Of a DNA stretch of 64,000 bases, positions 1 through 9,733 are shown piece by piece (position 1 is the stretch's first letter; every line of letters begins with the position of its first letter). The notes beneath the pieces were generated by a model. That model did not search any database and was not told where the DNA came from. It saw only the letters and a program-made list of their open reading frames with translations. The position numbers and the translations under genes were made by a program. Source of the stretch: Flavobacteriales bacterium (GTDB taxonomy: Bacteria; Bacteroidota; Bacteroidia; Flavobacteriales_F; PHOS-HE28); NCBI GenBank assembly GCA_019638085.1, contig JAHBUL010000010.1, positions 62,001 through 126,000 on the forward strand. Reading direction: 5' to 3'.

Positions 1-573
1 GGTGTGTATGATGCGATGAACAAAGGCCTTCGGCTCGCCACAGGCGAAGTGGTGGCTTTTGTGAACGCCGGTGATATGATGGCCACGCGCAATACGGTGA
101 GCTATATGGTGCACGCTTTCACGGAGCAGGATGCGGATGCGATCTATGGTGATGCCCTGATGGTGGACCCGGACGACATCACCAAGGTGAAGCGGTTCTG
201 GAAAGGCGGTGAGTACGTTCGGGCGAATTTTCGAAAAGGCTGGATGCCGCCACATTTGGGCACCTACATCCGCAAAAGCGCATACGACCGCTTCGGCCTG
301 TTCAACACGGAACTGAAGGTGAGCGCGGACTACGAACTGATGTTCCGTTTCCTGTACAAGCACAGGCTGCACGCCCGGTATGTCCCGAAGGTGCTGGTGC
401 GATTCCGGCTGGGTGGGGTGAGCAACCGCTCGTTAGGCCACATCTGGCGGGCGAACAAGGAAGTGTACCAAGCGTGGAAACTGAACGGGGAGCCAGTGTC
501 GCCACTGATCATGCTGCGTAAGCCGTTGCGAAAACTCGGGCAGATGCTCAGGCGCGGCCCGGAGGAAATGTGA
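1..573 (+). CDS. Glycosyltransferase family 2, C-terminal part (5' truncated by window)
   Basis: The frame is already open at base 1, so the N-terminal nucleotide-sugar-binding part lies outside the window. The visible 190 residues start at GVYDAMNKGL and continue with ATGEVVAFVNAGDM, the usual context of the metal-binding acidic segment in GT-A fold family 2 enzymes. A later SADYELMFRFL segment matches the acceptor-side region. The C-terminus is basic (RKPLRKLGQMLRR). Such enzymes move a sugar from a nucleotide donor to a polysaccharide or lipid acceptor, usually at the cytoplasmic face of the membrane. Substrate cannot be told from this fragment. The next gene starts 84 bases on and is unrelated. 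Confidence 0.85.
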   Translation, partial: GVYDAMNKGLRLATGEVVAFVNAGDMMATRNTVSYMVHAFTEQDADAIYGDALMVDPDDITKVKRFWKGGEYVRANFRKGWMPPHLGTYIRKSAYDRFGLFNTELKVSADYELMFRFLYKHRLHARYVPKVLVRFRLGGVSNRSLGHIWRANKEVYQAWKLNGEPVSPLIMLRKPLRKLGQMLRRGPEEM

Positions 574-657
574 TGAGCGGTCCCCGCCACTTGTACCGTA
601 CGAGTACATTTATCGCGCTGCCTTCATGGTGAGGGCACATTCCACTCATCCCTTGCA

Positions 658-3582
658 ATGAAGTTAAGATCCCTCCCTCTTCTGCTACTGAGCGCTGTAT
701 TGACCCTCAGCGCTACTGCGCAGAAGAAATACACGTACACCTCCGTCCCCGACGATCCGATGCAGGTGCGCATCTACACGTTGGATAACGGGCTCAAGGT
801 CTATCTCTCACAGAACAAGGACCGGCCCCGGATCCAGACGAACATCGTGGTCCGCGCCGGCAGCAAGTACGACCCCTCCACTGCCACAGGTCTTGCGCAC
901 TATTTGGAACACATGCTGTTCAAGGGCACGCATCAGATCGCCACGTTGGATTGGGCCACGGAGAGCGGTTATCTGGATCAGATCTCGGACCTCTATGAAA
1001 AGCGGCGCAATACCACCGATGAAGCCGAGCGGGCCTTGATCTACAGGCAGATCGATAGCTTGAGCAATGTGGCGGCCAAGTATGCTGCACCGAACGAGTA
1101 TGACAAGATGATCACCTCCATCGGCGCGAAGGGTACCAATGCCTATACCAGCACCGAACAGACGGTCTACATCAACGACATCCCCACGAACGCACAGGAA
1201 AAGTGGATGATGATCGAATCGGTGCGCTTCCAGGACCTGGTCTTGCGCCTCTTCCATACCGAGCTGGAAACGGTGTTCGAGGAGTTCAACCGTGGACAGG
1301 ACAACGACTATAGGAAGGCGAGCGAAGCCATGGACAAGGAGCTTTATAAGAAGCACCCATACGGCACGCAGACCACCATTGGCACGGGAGAAGATCTGAA
1401 GAACCCCAGCATGGTGAAGATCCATGAGTACTTCAACACGTACTACGTGCCGAACAACATGGCCGTGATCATGGCCGGTGATATCGACTACGACAGCACC
1501 ATCGCCATGGTGGACAAGTACTTCGGAAGCTGGAAGTCCAAGCCTGTGCCGCAGTTCTCCTTCACGCCTGAGGACCCCATTACCAAGCCTGATACACTCA
1601 GCGTTCGCGGCCCCATGGCCGGTTGGGTGAGCATGGGCTGGCGCTTCGGTGGTACCAAGAGCGGCGACCCCATCATGTTGGACCTTATCTCCGGCATCAT
1701 GAGCAATGGCCAAGCCGGCCTGATCGACCTGGACCTGATCCAACAGCAGAAGGTGCTCGACGCCTATGCGTACTCACAGGAGCAGATGGATTATTCGCAA
1801 TTCACCATGGGCGGCAATCCCAAGCAAGGGCAGAGCTTGGAGGAGGTCCGTAAACTGTTGCTCGGTGAACTGGAAAAGCTCAAGAAGGGCGAGTTCGACG
1901 ATTGGCTCATTCAAGCGGTGGTGAACGATCAGCGCCAACAGCGCATCCGCTACTGGAATGAAAGGAACAATCTTCGTGCATACGCCCTCACGGATGCGTT
2001 CATTCTCCAGAAGGATTGGAAGGATGTGGTGAATTATTTCGATCGCATGGCCAAGATCACCAAGGCCGAGGTGGTCGCCTTCGCGAAGGCGAACTTCAAG
2101 GACAACAGCGTCACCGTATTTAAGCGGACCGGAGAGGACAGCACGGTCTTCCATGTGGAGAAGCCGACGATCACACCATTGGACATCAACCGTGCCGAGC
2201 AAAGCGAATGGTACAAGGAATGGTCTGCCATACCCGAGAGCCGACTGAAGCCCGAATTCGTGGACTACAACACGGCCATCACACGGCGCACCTTGGACCA
2301 CGATATTCCCTTGGCGATCATTCCGAATACCAGCAACGATCTCTTTACGCTGACCCAGATCCTGGACCTCGGCAATTATGATGACCCGAAGCTGAAGATG
2401 GCCGTGAACTACTTGCCATACCTGGGTACGGCGACCATGAGTGCCGAGGATCTGCAGAAGGAGTTCTTCAAGTTGGGCCTTCAATTCAGCGTATTTGCGG
2501 GGCAGGACCGCATGTATGTTTCCCTTTCGGGGTTGGAGGAGAACATGGAAAAGGGCCTGAAGTTGCTGGAGGGCCTCTTGGCCGATCCACGACCCGATGA
2601 GGAAGCGCTGGCCGAAATGGTTAAGGACGAACTCCAGGAGCGCAGTGATAATGTGAAGGACAAGAACAACATTCTATACGGCGGATTGATGAACTATGCG
2701 CGCTATGGCGAGCGCTCTCCATTGCGCAACATCCTTACCACCGATGAATTGAAAGCGGTGAAGTCCGCAGAGTTGATCGACCTCGTGAAGGGGATCAACA
2801 CGCACAACCATCGCTTCTTCTACTATGGCAAGAAATCGCCGGATGCGATTACCGCCTTGTTGAACAAGAATCACAAGACACCGGCCACACTGAAGAGCTG
2901 GCCCCAGCCTGCACCCTATGTGGAACTGGCCACCGAGAAGGACCAAGTGTACTATGTGGACTACGACATGGTGCAGACCGAGCTGATGCTGATGTCGAAA
3001 GGGGAACAGTTCAATGTGGCGAACATGCCTTACGCTTCGCTTTTCAACGAGTACTTCGGCTCAGGGCTTTCCAGCATCGTCTTCCAGGAGATCCGCGAGG
3101 GCAAGGCGCTGGCCTATTCAGCATACGCGGTTTACACCACGCCGGCAAAGAAGGAAGAGGCCAGTTACGTGCGGGCCTATGTGGGTACGCAGGCGGACAA
3201 GCTGGCTGATGCGGAAGCGGCGTTGAGCGCTTTGATGAGCGACATGCCAGCGGACGAAAAAATGTTCGCTGGAAGCCGCGAGGCCGCACTGAAAAAGATC
3301 GAATCCGATCGCACTACCAAAGAGGCCATCTACTGGAGTTGGGAGGCCGCCCAGCGCAGGGGCTTGGATGAGGACGTGAACAAGATCATCTATCCGAAGA
3401 TCCAGCAAAGCGACCTTGCTGGCCTGAAGGCCTTCTTCGATGCCAACGTCAAAGGCAAGCACTATACCTATCTGGCCATTGGCAAGGATGGCTCCTTGGA
3501 CTTGGAGGCGTTGAAGAAGCTTGGGCCGGTGCGGAAACTCACGATCAAGGAGCTCTTCGGCTACGACGGAACGGAGATGTGA
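658..3582 (+). CDS. M16 family zinc metallopeptidase (two-domain, secreted)
   Basis: This is a 974-residue protein with an N-terminal signal peptide (hydrophobic residues 5-21 ending SATAQ). Residues 81-85 are HYLEH, the inverted HxxEH zinc motif of the inverzincin M16 peptidases, and the EEF segment near residues 208-210 can give the third zinc ligand. The second half repeats the M16 fold without the motif, as in pitrilysin-type clam-shell peptidases of about 900-1000 residues. It probably degrades peptides in the periplasm. No T9SS C-terminal domain is visible. It starts 84 bases after the glycosyltransferase, and a TACATTTA box at 605-612 is a possible weak promoter. A hairpin terminator follows the stop. 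Confidence 0.93.
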   Translation: MKLRSLPLLLLSAVLTLSATAQKKYTYTSVPDDPMQVRIYTLDNGLKVYLSQNKDRPRIQTNIVVRAGSKYDPSTATGLAHYLEHMLFKGTHQIATLDWATESGYLDQISDLYEKRRNTTDEAERALIYRQIDSLSNVAAKYAAPNEYDKMITSIGAKGTNAYTSTEQTVYINDIPTNAQEKWMMIESVRFQDLVLRLFHTELETVFEEFNRGQDNDYRKASEAMDKELYKKHPYGTQTTIGTGEDLKNPSMVKIHEYFNTYYVPNNMAVIMAGDIDYDSTIAMVDKYFGSWKSKPVPQFSFTPEDPITKPDTLSVRGPMAGWVSMGWRFGGTKSGDPIMLDLISGIMSNGQAGLIDLDLIQQQKVLDAYAYSQEQMDYSQFTMGGNPKQGQSLEEVRKLLLGELEKLKKGEFDDWLIQAVVNDQRQQRIRYWNERNNLRAYALTDAFILQKDWKDVVNYFDRMAKITKAEVVAFAKANFKDNSVTVFKRTGEDSTVFHVEKPTITPLDINRAEQSEWYKEWSAIPESRLKPEFVDYNTAITRRTLDHDIPLAIIPNTSNDLFTLTQILDLGNYDDPKLKMAVNYLPYLGTATMSAEDLQKEFFKLGLQFSVFAGQDRMYVSLSGLEENMEKGLKLLEGLLADPRPDEEALAEMVKDELQERSDNVKDKNNILYGGLMNYARYGERSPLRNILTTDELKAVKSAELIDLVKGINTHNHRFFYYGKKSPDAITALLNKNHKTPATLKSWPQPAPYVELATEKDQVYYVDYDMVQTELMLMSKGEQFNVANMPYASLFNEYFGSGLSSIVFQEIREGKALAYSAYAVYTTPAKKEEASYVRAYVGTQADKLADAEAALSALMSDMPADEKMFAGSREAALKKIESDRTTKEAIYWSWEAAQRRGLDEDVNKIIYPKIQQSDLAGLKAFFDANVKGKHYTYLAIGKDGSLDLEALKKLGPVRKLTIKELFGYDGTEM

Positions 3583-3600
3583 ACCGATCGGTTGAAACAT

Positions 3601-3636
3601 GAACGGCGGACCAATTCGGCCCGCCGTTCGTGTTTT
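3601..3636. terminator. Hairpin terminator between convergent genes
   Basis: GAACGGCGG at 3601-3609 pairs with CCGCCGTTC at 3621-3629 across an 11-base loop that can pair further. Four T residues follow at 3633-3636. It lies 18 bases after the M16 stop and 12 bases from the end of the convergent T9SS gene, so it may serve both strands, although the T tract favours the plus strand. Confidence 0.6.
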
Positions 3637-3647
3637 GGTGCAAGTGG

Positions 3648-4694
3648 TTAATGCGACACCACGATGCGGATCGGAGGCCAGCTGCTCTCCACTGATCGGA
3701 GCACATAATTTCCTTCGGCCAGCTTGGACACATCCACTGCTGTGCGGCCGCTTTGAGGAACCATGCCGCTGCTGATCATCCTGCCCGTCAGGTCCAACAG
3801 CATCCACGTCCCTTGTGGATCGCCGGTTGCCGACCAGTGTATCGTTACTGTGGAGGACGCAGGGATGGGCGATACCGATGGCGCATCCGTGGGCAGCGAT
3901 CGTATCCCCGTGGTGAAGTAGGGCTCTGACAGCACTTGGCAATTATTGCCGTAGTCCACGAATGCAGTGTACGGACCGGCTGAGGTGACGGTGATGCAAT
4001 CCGTATTTCCCGCTGGCGCACCGGCCAAGTACCACTGCGTGCTGTTCCCTGCGGGGTATACACAGATCTGGTCTCCATTCGCCACGATGTCCGGTTGCAT
4101 GGGTGGTGTGAAGGTGGCAACGACCTCCACGCCTATGCCCATGATGGAATTTGGGCAAACGCTGGGAGCCGCACTTACCGTGTACGACCCCGATGTCGTG
4201 ACCGTCAGGACTGGAGAGGTTCCCTCGGGTGCGGGTATGGCCACTCCATTATTGGTCCACTGAATGTTCTCCGTATAGCCAGGCGACAAGGTGAGTGTCA
4301 TGGTATCCCCCTCACAGAACAGGGATTCCCCATTTGCACCGGTCCCGATCGGCTCATCGCCGCCGTGGATCACATAGGGGAGCAGGAACACCCACCCATC
4401 CACAAGCACGGGTGCGGACATTTCAGTGCATCCATCCAGCGTTGCTGAAACGGTGAAGCTCGAACCGGCATCGGCCCATTGGTCCACGGTCAAGGTCTGG
4501 CCGGTGGCACCGCTGATGGGTGAGCCATCCTTGTTCCACTGGTACGCATCGTAGACCTGGGTGGTCAAGGTGCCACTTTCATTCGGGCATAGAATGAGGT
4601 CGCTTGGAAGAATGGTGGGGGTAAAGGGGCATTGAGCCGTCGCGGCAACTGCTGCGCTCATTCCAATGATCAAAAGGGTTGTGCGTGCATGCAT
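3648..4694 (-). CDS. Secreted Ig-like protein with T9SS type A sorting domain
   Basis: The 348-residue product starts at MHARTTLLIIGMSAA, a clear signal peptide; the frame stays open another 140 codons upstream, but that stretch does not resemble protein. The mature part is Cys-containing beta-sandwich sequence with Ig/PKD-like units (for example YQWNKDGSPISGATG near residue 55 and IQWTNNGVAIPAP near residue 145). Such units are common in Bacteroidota surface proteins. The last 75 residues fit a T9SS type A C-terminal domain: PSVSPIPASSTVTI, LLDLTGRMI, then KLAEGNYVLR. Such domains direct export across the outer membrane and are then removed. The function of the mature protein is unknown. A near-consensus -7 box (TAATTTCG) lies upstream. 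Confidence 0.8.
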   Translation of the reverse strand: MHARTTLLIIGMSAAVAATAQCPFTPTILPSDLILCPNESGTLTTQVYDAYQWNKDGSPISGATGQTLTVDQWADAGSSFTVSATLDGCTEMSAPVLVDGWVFLLPYVIHGGDEPIGTGANGESLFCEGDTMTLTLSPGYTENIQWTNNGVAIPAPEGTSPVLTVTTSGSYTVSAAPSVCPNSIMGIGVEVVATFTPPMQPDIVANGDQICVYPAGNSTQWYLAGAPAGNTDCITVTSAGPYTAFVDYGNNCQVLSEPYFTTGIRSLPTDAPSVSPIPASSTVTIHWSATGDPQGTWMLLDLTGRMISSGMVPQSGRTAVDVSKLAEGNYVLRSVESSWPPIRIVVSH

Positions 4695-4949
4695 GAAGTG
4701 GGAGTTTTGGTTAAGCGAAATTATATAGAGAATGGAGCGCACTATTCCGGGCCGGTGGAACTTGTTTCGGTTACTCAACACATTGGCTGTTGATGTGGTC
4801 ACCGCACAACCGGCTTTCGCTACGTGCGACCATGGAGGGCCATCTTCGTCGGCGGCCGTTCCCCTCCACAGCAAACAATTCCCGACCTTGTGCTGTTGTG
4901 CGGAGGACACGAACAGTTCCATCCACAGTAGCCGTACATCCAGTTGCCC

Positions 4950-6728
4950 ATGACAGTTGAAATGTGGTTCCTCTGTGCGGTGATCGCCGTGGCGATGGTG
5001 TTGTTCATCACCGAAAAGGTCGGCATTGACGTTACGGCGATCTTCATCGCTTTTGTAGTGATGGCCAGCGGCTTGGTCAGCATCCCTGAAGGATTGTCCG
5101 GCTTTTCCAACCAAGCGGCACTGACCGTACTTTCCTTGCTGATACTGAATACCGGGCTGGAGAAGACCGGGGTTCTGTATCTCGTTACCAAACGTTTGGT
5201 CGCTTTCACGGGGAATCAGGCTTGGAGCGTGCTGTTCATCCTGCTTCCCTTCATTGCATTGCTCTCGGCATTCACGAACAACACGGCGGTGATCGCCTTA
5301 TTCCTACCCATGCTGGTGTTGATGGGGAACAGTAAGGGCATCAGCCCCAGCAAGCTGCTCATGCCCATGGCCTTCATCTCCATTTTGGGCGGGCTCTGCA
5401 CCATCATCGGGACCAGCACGAACTTGCTGGTGAACAGCATTGCCCGTCAATACGGCGTGCCTCCATTCACTTTCTTCGAGTTTGCGGATATCGGGGCGGC
5501 CATGGTCGGTGCCGGTATTCTCTATCTCCTGTTGATCGGCCATCGGCTTGTTCCTGGGCGGCGCAAGCCCGTGAACATGGAATCCGAGGATCAGGAAGGT
5601 AAGTACCTCACCCAAGTGGTGGTACTTCAAGGCTCTCCGTTCATTGGCAGCATTTTGGAAGCGCGTGCGGCCTTGAAACCGTTCGGTGTGGAACTGTTGG
5701 CCGTACATACTTCCTCGCTGAAGCCGAAGGAGATCGAGGATCGAATGCTGGTGGAGGCCGGCGATCGGCTCTTGCTGCGGGGGTCGGCGGCGGGCATTGC
5801 GCGGTTGAAGTCGGGGAACAAGTATGCCATGACAGCCACGCTAAGCATGGAACGGGTGGTACTGCACAAGCAGGAAACCCATGTGGTGGAAGCCGTGGTG
5901 GCACCAGGCAGTGAGCTGATCGGAAGGAAGCTGCGCGACTTGGACCTACTGGCCATGTATGAATCGGTACCCTTGGCGCTACGGCGTTCGGAACGTCCTT
6001 TGGAGAGCATCCTTGCGGATACGGAACTGCGGTTGGGCGATGTATTGTTGATCGAGACGAACGGGCAATTGGCCATAGACCCTGAAGTAGGGGAGGATCT
6101 GATCCTTCTGGATACCATGCCGATGGTGCGCAGTCTGCGGAAACGCTGGACTGCCGTGCTCATCTTCGCTGCTGTGATCGCTGTTGCGGCGGCCGGGTGG
6201 GTGCCCATCGTCATCTCCGCTTTGGGAGGTGTCATGCTCATGGCTGTTACCAGATGCATCCATCTGAACGATGCGTACAAGCGGGTGGAGTGGAAGGTCT
6301 ATTTCCTGATCGCGGGTCTGATACCACTGGGTATAGCCATCCAGAATACAGGGCTGGACGTGAAGATCGCAACGGGGTTCATCAGCGTCACCGCTGGACT
6401 CTCGTTCGCATGGGTCATTGGACTCATGTTCGGCTTTACCGTCATCATTACCAATGTGATGGCCAATAACGCTACGGCCCTGCTGATGGCACCCATCGCG
6501 GTGAGCGTGGCCCAGCAGTCGGGCATCGACCCTAAAGCACTTCTTCTTGTAGTGATGTTCGGTGCGAGCACCTCTTTTTTCACCCCGGTGGGCTACCACA
6601 CGCTCACATTGATCTATTCACCCGGTCGATATAAGTTCAAGGACTATTTCTTCATGGGCCTACCGCTCACCATCATCGTGGGCAGCATTGCTTGTTGGAT
6701 GATCTGGCAGCGCTATGCTCCGGTATGA
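4950..6728 (+). CDS. SLC13/DASS family anion transporter with two RCK_C (TrkA-C) domains
   Basis: This is a polytopic inner-membrane protein of 592 residues. The N-terminal half has about five or six hydrophobic segments and the conserved FTNNTAV and GTSTNL loop motifs of the SLC13/ArsB fold. Two soluble RCK_C-like domains (about residues 205-385) are inserted before the second membrane half, which repeats the pattern with ITNVMANNATA. This arrangement is the typical bacterial SLC13-type permease with TrkA-C domains, probably a sodium-coupled carrier for sulfate or dicarboxylates; the substrate cannot be read from sequence. ATG at 4950 is preferred over TTG two codons earlier. The gene diverges from the T9SS gene across 255 bases with no confident promoter. 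Confidence 0.88.
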   Translation: MTVEMWFLCAVIAVAMVLFITEKVGIDVTAIFIAFVVMASGLVSIPEGLSGFSNQAALTVLSLLILNTGLEKTGVLYLVTKRLVAFTGNQAWSVLFILLPFIALLSAFTNNTAVIALFLPMLVLMGNSKGISPSKLLMPMAFISILGGLCTIIGTSTNLLVNSIARQYGVPPFTFFEFADIGAAMVGAGILYLLLIGHRLVPGRRKPVNMESEDQEGKYLTQVVVLQGSPFIGSILEARAALKPFGVELLAVHTSSLKPKEIEDRMLVEAGDRLLLRGSAAGIARLKSGNKYAMTATLSMERVVLHKQETHVVEAVVAPGSELIGRKLRDLDLLAMYESVPLALRRSERPLESILADTELRLGDVLLIETNGQLAIDPEVGEDLILLDTMPMVRSLRKRWTAVLIFAAVIAVAAAGWVPIVISALGGVMLMAVTRCIHLNDAYKRVEWKVYFLIAGLIPLGIAIQNTGLDVKIATGFISVTAGLSFAWVIGLMFGFTVIITNVMANNATALLMAPIAVSVAQQSGIDPKALLLVVMFGASTSFFTPVGYHTLTLIYSPGRYKFKDYFFMGLPLTIIVGSIACWMIWQRYAPV

Positions 6729-6746
6729 GGCGCTTGATCGAGCGAC

Positions 6747-7094
6747 TCAACCTCGTGGAGGGATCTCCCGCGTGGGCAGGATCCACTTCGGGGCCACATT
6801 GCGCCAGGCCAGGTCGGTGGCAAAGCGGAACAGCCGGTCGCCGCAATAGGCCATGAACACATTGGTCCAGCCATGTTGGCCCCATTTGTTCGGAACGGGA
6901 GCAAAGGCATCCGGATATTCCGCGCTGAATTCAGCTTGTTGCAGTGGGGTCAGCTTTAGTACCGTGCGTCCTTCATCCAGCCAAAGGGTCATGTAGATCT
7001 TCTTTTTCACGCTATAGCTGGGCCGGCCATGATGTTCCTTTTCGGCAGTGCCGGGCATGTCCAGCGCCATTTCACGGGCAGTCTCGAAATCCAT
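6747..7094 (-). CDS. MmcQ/YjbR family protein
   Basis: The product has 115 residues counted from MDFETAREMALDMPG, which matches the usual N-terminus of YjbR-like proteins. The frame is open further up to GTG at 7205, next to the MCE gene, but those residues look non-coding; ATG at 7139 is another possibility. Family hallmarks are the early LDMPGTAEKEHHGRPSYSV segment and the WTNVFMAY region followed by WRNVAPKW near the end. The fold is a compact alpha/beta cytoplasmic protein, often labelled DNA-binding by similarity to a resistance-cassette protein, but the molecular role is not established. It converges with the SLC13 gene, 18 bases away. Confidence 0.8.
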   Translation of the reverse strand: MDFETAREMALDMPGTAEKEHHGRPSYSVKKKIYMTLWLDEGRTVLKLTPLQQAEFSAEYPDAFAPVPNKWGQHGWTNVFMAYCGDRLFRFATDLAWRNVAPKWILPTREIPPRG

Positions 7095-7205
7095 GCGGGG
7101 GAGTAAATGTCCTGCGGCACTGATCGGACAGGTCTTCATGCTCTCGCGATGGTGCAAATGCAACGCACGGAGCTGCTTGGTACCCCATATCGCAGTGGTC
7201 CACAC

Positions 7206-8177
7206 CTATTTCCCTTTTTTCTCCTCCTTCTCTTTCTCCTTGAAATACTTGCGGAAGAACCAGTTGCGTTGCAGCGCGCGGAGATCCTCGTTCAGTAGCA
7301 TGGTGCCCGTGTCCAATCGGGTGAGGCTGCGGCGAAGGTCACCGGCCATGCCCGTGTCCGCCACAAGTGCATGTGCCAATCCCCCCGGGGCATTCAGTTG
7401 CTCGGCATAGCGCCTCAGCTCGTTCGTGGCCGCTTGCAACGAATCGCTGACGCCGGCCAAATTGTTGATCACGTGGTGGATCTGTGCCTCGGTGGCGGTA
7501 TCGGCCACCAGCAGTCCCAATGCTCCCTTGCCGGCGCGTACATCGCGCAGCAAAGAGTGCATGTCAACGGTGATCCCTCGCGTGTGGTCCGCTGCGATGC
7601 GTAGCTCGGCCATGGCGGCAGCCAGGTCCTGCGCAAGCAAAGTATCCACCAGTAGGTCTACCGCGTTACCCGGTGTGTTCAGCTTGATCGCTAGGATACG
7701 TACCTGATCCGTGATCACTTCCAGGTTCTGGTTGGTGCGGCCCAACGTGTTCAGCATGACGTCCGTGTCCAGGGTTGAACGCGTGGCAAGCACCGCACCT
7801 TCCGTCAGCGGGGTACCGGAACCTTCACCGGGTTCCAGGTTTACCAATCGGCTGCCCATCAGACCGTCGTTCCCCAGCGTGGCCACGGCCGTTGTGCGGA
7901 TGTACCGGGCATCCTTCGTACGGATCTGCATCCCTACCACCACGGCCGTGTCGTTGAGGATGGAAATGCGGTCCACGGTTCCCACGTTGATGCCCATATA
8001 CCGCACGTTACTGCCGGTCCTGAGCCCTCCGACCTGCGGGAAGGTGACTTCCGCGGACACCGTGCTGGCGAACAGGTTCTTTTTGCTCCCGATCAGATAG
8101 AGCGCCACGAGCAGGAGCGCGGCGGCGGCCAAAACGAATACGCCCAGCCTTACAGGGTCTTTGATCTTGTTGCCCAT
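7206..8177 (-). CDS. MlaD-like MCE domain lipid transport protein
   Basis: This is a 323-residue protein with one N-terminal membrane anchor (VFVLAAAALLLVALYLIG) followed by an MCE domain at about residues 40-115 (TFPQVGGLRTGSNVRYMG) and a long helical tail. MCE proteins form hexameric rings that carry phospholipids between the inner membrane and the outer envelope. It is the last gene of a permease-ATPase-MCE operon. GTG at 8183 would overlap the ATPase stop by four bases, and ATG at 8177 is the start chosen here. The tail ends in a Lys/Glu-rich coiled segment (FKEKEKEEKKGK). No MlaB or MlaC homologue is adjacent, as is common outside Proteobacteria. Confidence 0.88.
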   Translation of the reverse strand: MGNKIKDPVRLGVFVLAAAALLLVALYLIGSKKNLFASTVSAEVTFPQVGGLRTGSNVRYMGINVGTVDRISILNDTAVVVGMQIRTKDARYIRTTAVATLGNDGLMGSRLVNLEPGEGSGTPLTEGAVLATRSTLDTDVMLNTLGRTNQNLEVITDQVRILAIKLNTPGNAVDLLVDTLLAQDLAAAMAELRIAADHTRGITVDMHSLLRDVRAGKGALGLLVADTATEAQIHHVINNLAGVSDSLQAATNELRRYAEQLNAPGGLAHALVADTGMAGDLRRSLTRLDTGTMLLNEDLRALQRNWFFRKYFKEKEKEEKKGK

Positions 8178-8179
8178 GG

Positions 8180-8956
8180 TCACATGAAGATGAAGAAATT
8201 TTGGATCAGGGGATCTTGTGAGGCCCGGAATTGCTCGTAGGTGCCCTCGGCATAATTACGCCCTTCATGAAGAAGGGCGATGCGGTTGGCTGCAAGGCGG
8301 GCCACATGCAGGTCATGCGATATGATGATGCTGCTTGTCCCGTAGGTATTTTGAAGTTCGAGGATCAACTCCACGATCTCTTTTCCGGTGATGGGGTCCA
8401 AACCGGTGGTGGGTTCGTCGTACAGCACGATCTCAGGTTTCAGGATCAACGTCCGGGCCAAGGCGATACGCCGTTTCATGCCGCCGGACAGCTCACTGGG
8501 GTACAAGGCGCGCGTATGTGACAAGCCTACAGCTGCGAGCATCTCCGTCACTAGGGCTTCCGCTTCGCCCGGCGTGGTGGCCATCCAATGGCGTCGCAGG
8601 GGGAAACGCAGGTTCTCCTCCACGGTCATCGAATCATAGAGCGCGCTGCTCTGGAAGAGGAAGCCGATCCTTACGCGGAGGCGGTCCAGTTCCTCTTGAT
8701 CCAGCGTCAGCACGTCATGGCCGAGCACATCAACGCTGCCCCCGGTGGGCATCAACAGGCGTACGATGCACTTGATCAGCACGCTCTTGCCGCTGCCGCT
8801 CTTGCCAAGCACCATCACGGTCTCGCCACGGTACAGGTCCAGATCGAAACCACGCAGCACCTTATTGGACCCGAACGCGAGCTGTAGACCCCGCAGGGAC
8901 AGGACCTTTTCTTGGGAATGTCCGGCGGAAACGGGTTCTGGGTTGCTCTCTTTCAT
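8180..8956 (-). CDS. MlaF-like ABC transporter ATPase
   Basis: The product is a 258-residue ABC ATPase. The Walker A motif is GKSGSGKS (about residues 52-59), the signature is LSGGMKRRIALAR (about residues 155-167), and Walker B with the catalytic Glu is IVLYDEPTTGLDP. The H-loop histidine is in IISHDLH. The sequence and the MCE and MlaE neighbours identify it as the energy subunit of a retrograde or anterograde phospholipid transporter at the inner membrane. Its ATG follows the permease stop codon with no gap, and its stop lies just ahead of the MCE start, so the three genes are tightly coupled. Confidence 0.93.
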   Translation of the reverse strand: MKESNPEPVSAGHSQEKVLSLRGLQLAFGSNKVLRGFDLDLYRGETVMVLGKSGSGKSVLIKCIVRLLMPTGGSVDVLGHDVLTLDQEELDRLRVRIGFLFQSSALYDSMTVEENLRFPLRRHWMATTPGEAEALVTEMLAAVGLSHTRALYPSELSGGMKRRIALARTLILKPEIVLYDEPTTGLDPITGKEIVELILELQNTYGTSSIIISHDLHVARLAANRIALLHEGRNYAEGTYEQFRASQDPLIQNFFIFM

Positions 8957-9733
8957 TCAATTAAGTCCGAGAAGATCGGTGATCTGCACGGCGAGCAGGT
9001 CGATGATGAAGATCAGGAGGGATGCCATCACCACGGCGTTGTGCGCGCTTCGCCCCACGCCTTCCGTTCCCTTGGCCGTGGTGAAGCCCTTGTAGCAACC
9101 AACTGCCCCCACAACAAAGCCGAAGAAGAAGCTCTTGATGAGAGCCGGTAGCACATCACCCAGTTTCAAGGCATCGATCACTTGCTGATAGAAGAGCTGC
9201 CAGCTCAAGGGGTCCTTCATGTTCACCCCGATCCAGGAAGCCCAGATGGCGATACCGCTGGCGAGGATCACCAACAAGGGCACCATCAGGGTGGTGCTCC
9301 AAATGCGCGTAACGGCCAGATAGCGGAACGGGTTGGTGCCGCTCACCTCCATGGCATCGATCTGCTCCGTCACCTTCATGCTGCCGAGCTCCGCGCCCAT
9401 GCCGCTACCGATCTTGCCCGCGCAGATCAACGCGGTGATCACGGGCACGATCTCGCGCACGACGCTTACGGCCACCATTGCCGGCAACATGCTCTCCGCG
9501 CCGAAGCGGGCGAGGGTGGGCCGGCTTTGTACGGTGAGCACCAGCCCCATGATGAAAGCGGTTACCGCTACCAATGGGAGGGAGCCGTTGCCGTTCAGCA
9601 CGCATTGTCGAACGAATTCGCGCCACTCGAAACGGCGGTGGAAGGCATTCCGGAAAAAGCGCCCCACGAACATGGAGAATCCCCCCGTTTCCACTAGGAA
9701 CGCATGGAGGGGCCCACGCCGTTTGGCTTTCAT
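8957..9733 (-). CDS. MlaE-like ABC transporter permease
   Basis: The protein has 258 residues counted from MKAKRRGPLHAF. The frame extends upstream to 10012 but overlaps the end of the lamin-tail gene, so the longer version is rejected. It has about five hydrophobic segments and the MlaE family region ELGSMKVTEQIDAMEVSG (about residues 135-152), which includes the conserved EQIDAL-type coupling helix. It is the inner-membrane channel of the Mla-type lipid transporter and first gene of the operon. A TATCTTGC sequence 4 bases upstream of the ATG is a weak -7 box candidate. Confidence 0.92.
   Translation of the reverse strand: MKAKRRGPLHAFLVETGGFSMFVGRFFRNAFHRRFEWREFVRQCVLNGNGSLPLVAVTAFIMGLVLTVQSRPTLARFGAESMLPAMVAVSVVREIVPVITALICAGKIGSGMGAELGSMKVTEQIDAMEVSGTNPFRYLAVTRIWSTTLMVPLLVILASGIAIWASWIGVNMKDPLSWQLFYQQVIDALKLGDVLPALIKSFFFGFVVGAVGCYKGFTTAKGTEGVGRSAHNAVVMASLLIFIIDLLAVQITDLLGLN

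Noticed and set aside
808..1743. Long minus-strand open frame inside the M16 peptidase gene
   Set aside because: It is fully antisense to a clear M16 gene and its translation (His/Val/Gly-rich, no motif) is typical of shadow frames in GC-rich coding DNA.
4695..4949. tRNA or small RNA gene in the 255-base divergent gap
   Set aside because: No cloverleaf, anticodon arm or terminator was found by eye.
4695..5114. N-terminal extension of the Ig-like T9SS protein
   Set aside because: A clear signal peptide starts at 4694; the extension covers the divergent promoter region and part of the SLC13 gene.
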